NCBI GenBank assembly: GCA_902984215.1
Contig: CADWAF010000445.1
Location: 1-17,895, forward strand
Length of the DNA: 17,895 nt
Direction of reading: 5' to 3'
Origin: Willaertia magna
Taxonomy: Eukaryota; Heterolobosea; Eutetramitea; Acrasida; Naegleriidae
Part shown: in pieces, positions 14,701 to 17,895 of the stretch
Numbering within the stretch: position 1 is the stretch's first letter
How the letters are laid out: the number at the start of each line of letters is the position of its first letter
Notes under the pieces: model-generated
Told to the model about the DNA's origin: nothing
The model's database searches: none
The model's input: only the letters and a program-made list of their open reading frames with translations
Position numbers and translations under genes: made by a program

Positions 14701-15039
14701 TTGGATTGCAAGTAATAGATCATTATCTTCTTCTTTATTGATATCCATTGCGTCTACATTGATAGCGTTATTTACATTTGAACCTGGTGATGCATTATTG
14801 TTTGTCGAACCTGGACCAGAAGGAGCAGGTAAACAAAGAAGAGCATTGTTGTTGTTATTATTATTTGTTGCCGATGAAGAAGATGATGTTATAGGAAGTA
14901 AAGTGGTATCAATCATTGAAGATTCTTCTAAAGACATTTGAATAGCCTTTTGAATTTGGTCATCTTCATCTTCCGAAGCTGCTGTATTATTGTTATTATT
15001 GTTGTTGTTATTATTCGGACCGGATTGCATAAAAGTCAT
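11743..15039 (-). CDS. Ubiquitin-specific protease, USP25/28 type, with two UIMs
   Basis: A 1098-residue family C19 cysteine deubiquitinase that removes ubiquitin from proteins. After a poly-Asn start come two ubiquitin-interacting motifs (about 24-40, IQKAIQMSLEES; about 103-119, LLLAIQQSMEDA). The Cys box GLKNVGNTCYVNALIQ places the nucleophile at Cys171. The His box HSGRSAIAGHYWSYVRH gives His644, and FNDTDV gives Asn664/Asp665, so the triad is complete. A helical, charged insertion (about 510-620, KEYKKDLNNVEKELN and QKEQERIS) interrupts the catalytic fold just before the His box, as the coiled-coil insertion does in animal USP25 and USP28. With tandem UIMs before the Cys box, this argues for that subfamily. 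Low-complexity Asn/Ser tracts occur at both ends. A helical C-terminal region (about 740-1060) is also present. The ATG at 15039 is the first in frame. Confidence 0.9.
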   Translation of the reverse strand: MTFMQSGPNNNNNNNNNNTAASEDEDDQIQKAIQMSLEESSMIDTTLLPITSSSSSATNNNNNNNALLCLPAPSGPGSTNNNASPGSNVNNAINVDAMDINKEEDNDLLLAIQQSMEDANVNKTSLSATSGTTGCSLKHLLRSTWSDKKEEEENKELFPPGVGLKNVGNTCYVNALIQTYFMIPCVLYSIMRQKSLIVIKDNNESQLQQQGQDNNNTVVSVTNNNNATTGESPSSLSEDVQMVESNVVNNINNNESNVLLNSSVNATMSNTLIRPQMDEQASKDFLLELQRLFSYLLLSNHKFVDPSTTLEKLKDYENKKYQIGEMEDLPEFNDLFLSRLEQGIDSIATDQMEEHLGTEFKSFFYGKSTVYVESQEKDLTPITKRTEETFNHLILPITPETKTFFDTFELCMRDDYIEYTTDLNFKTTARKTVWFENYESLPPVLFLQTSRVVLDQVKTNNNNSNGTNNQTGISTSAVPTLTKLHVPIKFPEILDLRPYMEHNREITENIRRKLKEYKKDLNNVEKELNSYVESFNNRGFGLIQALESSSDYLFDKRQNLESNCDTKEATDEMQSLSNAIRVIQKEQERISTKANQLKQVKEELISLINNSFKDKYSKEEFEKNRKYQLHSIIMHSGRSAIAGHYWSYVRHLGSPDNNTWLKFNDTDVTSVTTETVFKEAFSEDSNSSAYCVVYIDTERTNIFSNDFKNMLLSSMSPKLIEEVNYSNVELVRRIENEGSSSSSASANAAMIGPVNDPSKQLTPLEKLKEEINRETMFAEKDFLQSKPDRDYRVKSFINYLKFIANTVKPNNEMSSNNNNEEYGLLFDAYLLQLCYIRVYVRGIHKDLENQELQEIRNVLGSKVVDLAIQISGDEKSVKLLQQMREDYNIFRKVYLCIYRSVACISTGDIKWADAINYLAFCLEESKKISFIPTQADLIQTCTQLLELMIVGYFCDLVSFMQYDTSEPIQRIVDFCIKPAINYGTETILNYLNENTKMLELEYSNCFSGHYSTKREIENRLKNLNATPNKLYKIDQQMIKIPKEKLEDSYFVGQLEQSVKDFTKAKQILSMPGNTLQEYKTGSRNNNNNNNSSSSYPFV
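14986..15013. repeat. AAT/AAC triplet tract (poly-Asn) at the deubiquitinase N-terminus
   Basis: A ten-residue Asn run encoded by mixed AAT and AAC codons. A similar short tract lies near the C-terminus (about 11766-11790) and shorter ones lie within the gene. Such tracts are common in AT-rich amoeboid protists. Confidence 0.7.
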
Positions 15040-15313
15040 TCGTTTTTTTTGATTTTAAAGAAGCCTTCTTGTTTTCTTTTTTTCTTAATTTCTAATGAAG
15101 CCTTTTTAGATGATCAAGGTTATTTAGCGCCCAAAAAAACCGTTTTTCAAAAGCCTTTTGTTTTAAAAAAATTTCAAATTAAAAAATAAATGGAAATGAA
15201 AACGCTAAGAATAGATTTTAAAATATTTATTTTTACAAACAAATAAAGAACATTTAACAACAAAACATTTTAACAAACACTACAATATTTTACAATTAAT
15301 TAATTAAAATGTG

Positions 15314-16468
15314 TTAAACTTGTTGAATACTTCCATAATGATACTGTCTTGTACCTAATTGACGATTATTTTGTTGTTGATTAAATCTATCTAAATAAAA
15401 CAAACCAGTCCTTTCATTAGCATCATTATTATTACTTGTCACACCACTACTTGCATTCGTTACATCACTATTAGTTGTCATATTACTATTTATCATCATT
15501 ACCATGGGATTATTATCCATTAAACTATTTAAATTTTCAGTAGATGCTTCTAAAGAAGATATTTCTTCATTACTGTTATTGTTATTGTTATTATTATTTG
15601 TGTTGTAATTATTATGATTTCTTCGTTTTCTTTTTGTTTTTATATAACATAATATTAAAGCACATAAAACTGTGTAAAATAATAATAAAACTAAAATTGG
15701 AACTGAAATTAATAAAAAATAGGCATATGGATCTTCAATTGGTTTAATTTTCTTTGTTACAATAATTGTAACATTTGTATCACCATATAATGCTCTTACA
15801 ATAAATGTTTTCTTTTCAATGACATTTGACACATGAATATCCGTAATTTTATAAGTATGTTCACAAATCGTATGAAACGTAGCAGGTCCCTTCCTTACCA
15901 CTTTCCTTTCATTATTCATTTCTTCTTCTTTTAACTGTTGTTCTTTACTTAATTGTTGTTGTAATCCTCCTTCCTTATTTATAAATAAATTATTAAAAAT
16001 ATTTTCTACACTTAAATAAATCTCACCAGTATGTTTTTGTTGAACTAAAAAATCGCAAGGTGAACCTTTACAAATAGCTTGTACATCAAACATTGAATAA
16101 ACCTTAAACCCGCCATTTTTATCGTTCCCGTTGTTATTCCCACCATTACCGTTATTTTCAGCAGTTTCATTAAAATAAACCTTTTCCAAGGCTAATGGAA
16201 ATTTCCATTCTTCACCTTGTTTTAAACTAACTTGATGACTTTCATATAATTCTTCTTTAATGATTGATTGATTATTATTATTATTTGTAACGTTATTGTC
16301 ATTAAGATTGTCATTAAAATTTTTTTCAGTTGACTCTTCGGACGGAAATTTTATATAAGCTTTTGAAAAATGTTCTGGAAAGAAATTCCAAAGTTGACAA
16401 TTACAAAAGTAAATGATTAAGAATTGAAAAATTAAAAATGTTATTATTAATTGCTGTTGTAATTTCAT
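15314..16468 (-). CDS. Type I single-pass membrane protein, unknown family
   Basis: The 384-residue product has an N-terminal signal peptide (core LIITFLIFQFLIIYFC, cleavage probably near residue 24), an ectodomain of about 220 residues, one membrane span (about 248-272, ISVPILVLLLFYTVLCALIL) and a basic stop-transfer KTKRKRRN. A cytoplasmic tail of about 110 residues with a poly-Asn tract follows. The ectodomain has an AICKGSPCDF Cys pair and another Cys in HTICEH, a Gly/Asn-rich insert, sequons, and a beta-rich C-terminal part (FIVRALYGDTNVTIIVTKKI) that may be an Ig-like or similar sandwich. The tail contains Tyr and acidic/Ser motifs and ends near TRQYHYGSIQQV, where Y-H-Y-G could be a sorting or phosphorylation site. 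I do not recognise a family. A plasma-membrane receptor or adhesion role is inference only. Confidence 0.75.
   Translation of the reverse strand: MKLQQQLIITFLIFQFLIIYFCNCQLWNFFPEHFSKAYIKFPSEESTEKNFNDNLNDNNVTNNNNNQSIIKEELYESHQVSLKQGEEWKFPLALEKVYFNETAENNGNGGNNNGNDKNGGFKVYSMFDVQAICKGSPCDFLVQQKHTGEIYLSVENIFNNLFINKEGGLQQQLSKEQQLKEEEMNNERKVVRKGPATFHTICEHTYKITDIHVSNVIEKKTFIVRALYGDTNVTIIVTKKIKPIEDPYAYFLLISVPILVLLLFYTVLCALILCYIKTKRKRRNHNNYNTNNNNNNNNSNEEISSLEASTENLNSLMDNNPMVMMINSNMTTNSDVTNASSGVTSNNNDANERTGLFYLDRFNQQQNNRQLGTRQYHYGSIQQV
15566..15602. repeat. AAT/AAC triplet tract (poly-Asn) in the cytoplasmic tail
   Basis: Mixed AAT and AAC codons give an Asn run just after the membrane-proximal basic cluster of the type I protein. 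Confidence 0.7.
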
Positions 16469-16780
16469 TTTTTTAATTTTTGATATCGATTTATAAGTTT
16501 TTTTTAATTAAAAAATTTTTTTTGTTGTCATTTCGTTTTCTCTTTTTGGAAAGTGTTCAATTTTATAATTTTTCTAAATTGAGTAAAAATTTAATTATTT
16601 AGAAAATGAAAATTTTGTTGTAAACGTAAATAATAAAATTATAACAAATGTAATATACAGTAAACTTATAAAAAATTTATAAACTTTACAAAGAAATGAT
16701 AAACTTTACAACCATAAAACTATAAAAAATTATAACAATAAAAATATACAACAATTACAATAAAAAAACTATACAACAAA
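16469..16780. other. AT-rich spacer between two tandem minus-strand genes
   Basis: This 312-bp spacer holds the 3' end of the 335-residue gene and the promoter of the type I membrane protein gene. It contains T/A homopolymer blocks (about 16498-16522) and short A-rich direct repeats, including TAAACTTTACAA twice near 16680-16710. No gene or clear signal is visible. Confidence 0.55.
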
Positions 16781-17788
16781 CTATAACCTAAAATCATTAC
16801 AAACAATTACAACATCCCAACATTGCATTCTATCAATTTTTCCAACTAAATTTTCCTTAAATCTTTTTCCCTTTTCATCATTTAAATGTTCCATTAATAA
16901 ATAAGCAATTAAAACTTTTGTTAAATCTTTTGAAAATAAATCATCATTAAATGAAAAACCATAATAATGTGGAAATAAAACTTTTAAATTTAAATTTAAT
17001 AAAATTGAAGCTCCAATTTCATTTCCGTCATCTTTTCCGAAACCTAAAATTGTCCAATCAGTTTCTAGGTTTTTAATTTTATTTAAATGTAAACTATTTA
17101 TGAAATCTCCGTGAACGTTATGTTTGTTTAATTTATCAAAATTTTGTTCTAATTTTATTTTTAATTCTGTCAATGTGTTTGTTGTATCATTATTTTGTAA
17201 ATTATTTTTTTGTAAAGTTTTTTGTAAAGGTTGAAGTTGGGTATTTGTATTATTAAAAATAAAATTATTTTGTTCAAAATTTTCAAAAATTTTTTTATGT
17301 TTTTCAATAAATTTATTAAAAAAATTAATTTTATAAAAATTATTTAAATATAAAAAAAAAGAATTACTATATCCCCAATCCACATAATTTTCAGTCGTAA
17401 AATTTAAAACGTACGGCCCGCTCTTTTCATCAATCCCGCGAAAAAAAACTAGCGCCAATCTCTTTTCTTCCGTTAACGCGCGAATTTTTTTAACGACCTT
17501 TTCAAAATAAAGAGAACAATTTGGATTAAAAAATAAAATATCAATCTGTTCTAACATTTTTAAACATTTTAATTCATTAAATTGTTTTTTATCTATTTCT
17601 TCTTTTTTAGGAAGAATTATTTCTGGTTCTAAATTTAGAAATTCATATTTTAATAATTCTTTTTGAATTGTTTTAAAAAATGTATTGGTATTTGAGTTTG
17701 TTAAAATTAAACCGTTAAATTTTTTTGGTGTTGAATAAGTTAATAAACTATTACCACTATTGCTGTTGCTATTATTGGTACTTGTCAT
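16781..17788 (-). CDS. Conserved-looking protein of unknown function
   Basis: This 335-residue product begins at the ATG at 17788 (MTSTNNS); the frame is open seven codons further but starts there at TTG. An Asn/Ser-rich N-terminus is followed by what looks like an alpha/beta region: hydrophobic strands near FNGLIL, IDILFFNP and RLALVFFRG alternate with charged helices. A Phe/Asn-rich middle follows, with a Gln/Asn linker (about residues 175-210). The C-terminal part is globular in composition, with WTILGFGKDDG, NLKVLFPHYYGFSFNDD and a terminal WDVVIVCNDFRL. No signal peptide or membrane span is evident. I recognise no family or catalytic motif. The mixed composition in the two end regions, against simple sequence in the middle, suggests a real folded protein. 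Confidence 0.68.
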   Translation of the reverse strand: MTSTNNSNSNSGNSLLTYSTPKKFNGLILTNSNTNTFFKTIQKELLKYEFLNLEPEIILPKKEEIDKKQFNELKCLKMLEQIDILFFNPNCSLYFEKVVKKIRALTEEKRLALVFFRGIDEKSGPYVLNFTTENYVDWGYSNSFFLYLNNFYKINFFNKFIEKHKKIFENFEQNNFIFNNTNTQLQPLQKTLQKNNLQNNDTTNTLTELKIKLEQNFDKLNKHNVHGDFINSLHLNKIKNLETDWTILGFGKDDGNEIGASILLNLNLKVLFPHYYGFSFNDDLFSKDLTKVLIAYLLMEHLNDEKGKRFKENLVGKIDRMQCWDVVIVCNDFRL

Positions 17789-17895
17789 TTTTTTAAATAA
17801 TACTTTCAAAAATTATCTTTTCCGATGATGTGATGGAAAGTGAATCTAACAACGAAAATAACGTTAAGCCTTTTCTTTTGATCTATTTTTTTTTT
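17789..17895. promoter_or_regulatory. Upstream region of the last gene (window edge)
   Basis: These 107 bases lie upstream of the last minus-strand gene and run off the window. They are slightly less AT-rich than the gene and end in a T-run. No TATA element is visible. Confidence 0.35.

Noticed and set aside
14738..15189. Two plus-strand open frames over the deubiquitinase N-terminus
   Set aside because: They are the complement of the UIM and poly-Asn region (Asn runs read as Ile/Val/Leu) and have no independent support.
1..17895. CRISPR array, insertion sequence, prophage or bacterial operon
   Set aside because: There are no spaced direct repeats, transposase-like frames or terminal inverted repeats with target duplications. 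The spliced gene and GPI, UIM and F-box-type proteins mark it as eukaryotic nuclear DNA.

Overview
The window is nuclear DNA of a unicellular eukaryote. It is about two-thirds A+T, genes lie on both strands with short intergenic gaps, and no operon or Shine-Dalgarno signals are visible. Starts tend to follow runs of A, one gene carries a 45-nt GT-AG intron, and TAA, TAG and TGA all act as stops. Several proteins contain long Asn runs written with both AAT and AAC. Two products are eukaryotic mitochondrial proteins (an SDH assembly factor and GABA transaminase), and others are eukaryotic ubiquitin-system and surface proteins. This fits a free-living amoeboid protist. A heterolobosean of the Naegleria type is my best guess. 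A dictyostelid is less likely because the longer intergenic stretches are not extremely AT-rich. Both are inferences from composition only.

Layout: a small multi-pass membrane protein (10-615, -) is divergent from an LYR-family SDHAF1 orthologue (732-977, +). Next comes a tandem array of four small minus-strand genes (1295-4298). They share almost no overall sequence but keep the same short motifs in the same order: a W-T-N-Y-D-F block, a C-R-K-x-T/D-Y block followed by basic residues (lost in one copy), and an extreme C-terminal R-T-S-I-S-I-K-E-L-L-N ending exactly at the stop. I do not recognise this family, and it is the main candidate for something undescribed. After it come a GPI-anchored folate-receptor-like surface protein (4775-5386, +) with a strong hairpin just before its ATG, and a convergent 991-aa protein with an N-terminal myristoylation/palmitoylation signal, an F-box-like segment and leucine-rich repeats (5470-8445, -).

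The right half holds the spliced GABA transaminase gene (9084-10733, +), then a 1-kb convergent spacer that is not featureless: it has a locally GC-richer coding-like stretch and several inverted repeats. It continues with a USP25/28-type deubiquitinase with two UIMs (11743-15039, -), an orphan type I membrane protein with a poly-Asn cytoplasmic tail (15314-16468, -) and an orphan 335-aa protein (16781-17788, -).

The genes do not form a single pathway. SDHAF1 and GABA transaminase both feed the succinate/TCA segment of mitochondrial metabolism, and the deubiquitinase and the F-box-like protein both relate to ubiquitin, but nothing shows that these are physically or transcriptionally coupled. 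Start codons were checked by reading the bases. For three of the four tandem genes and for the last gene, the longest open frame begins at a non-ATG codon, so I moved the start to the first in-frame ATG.
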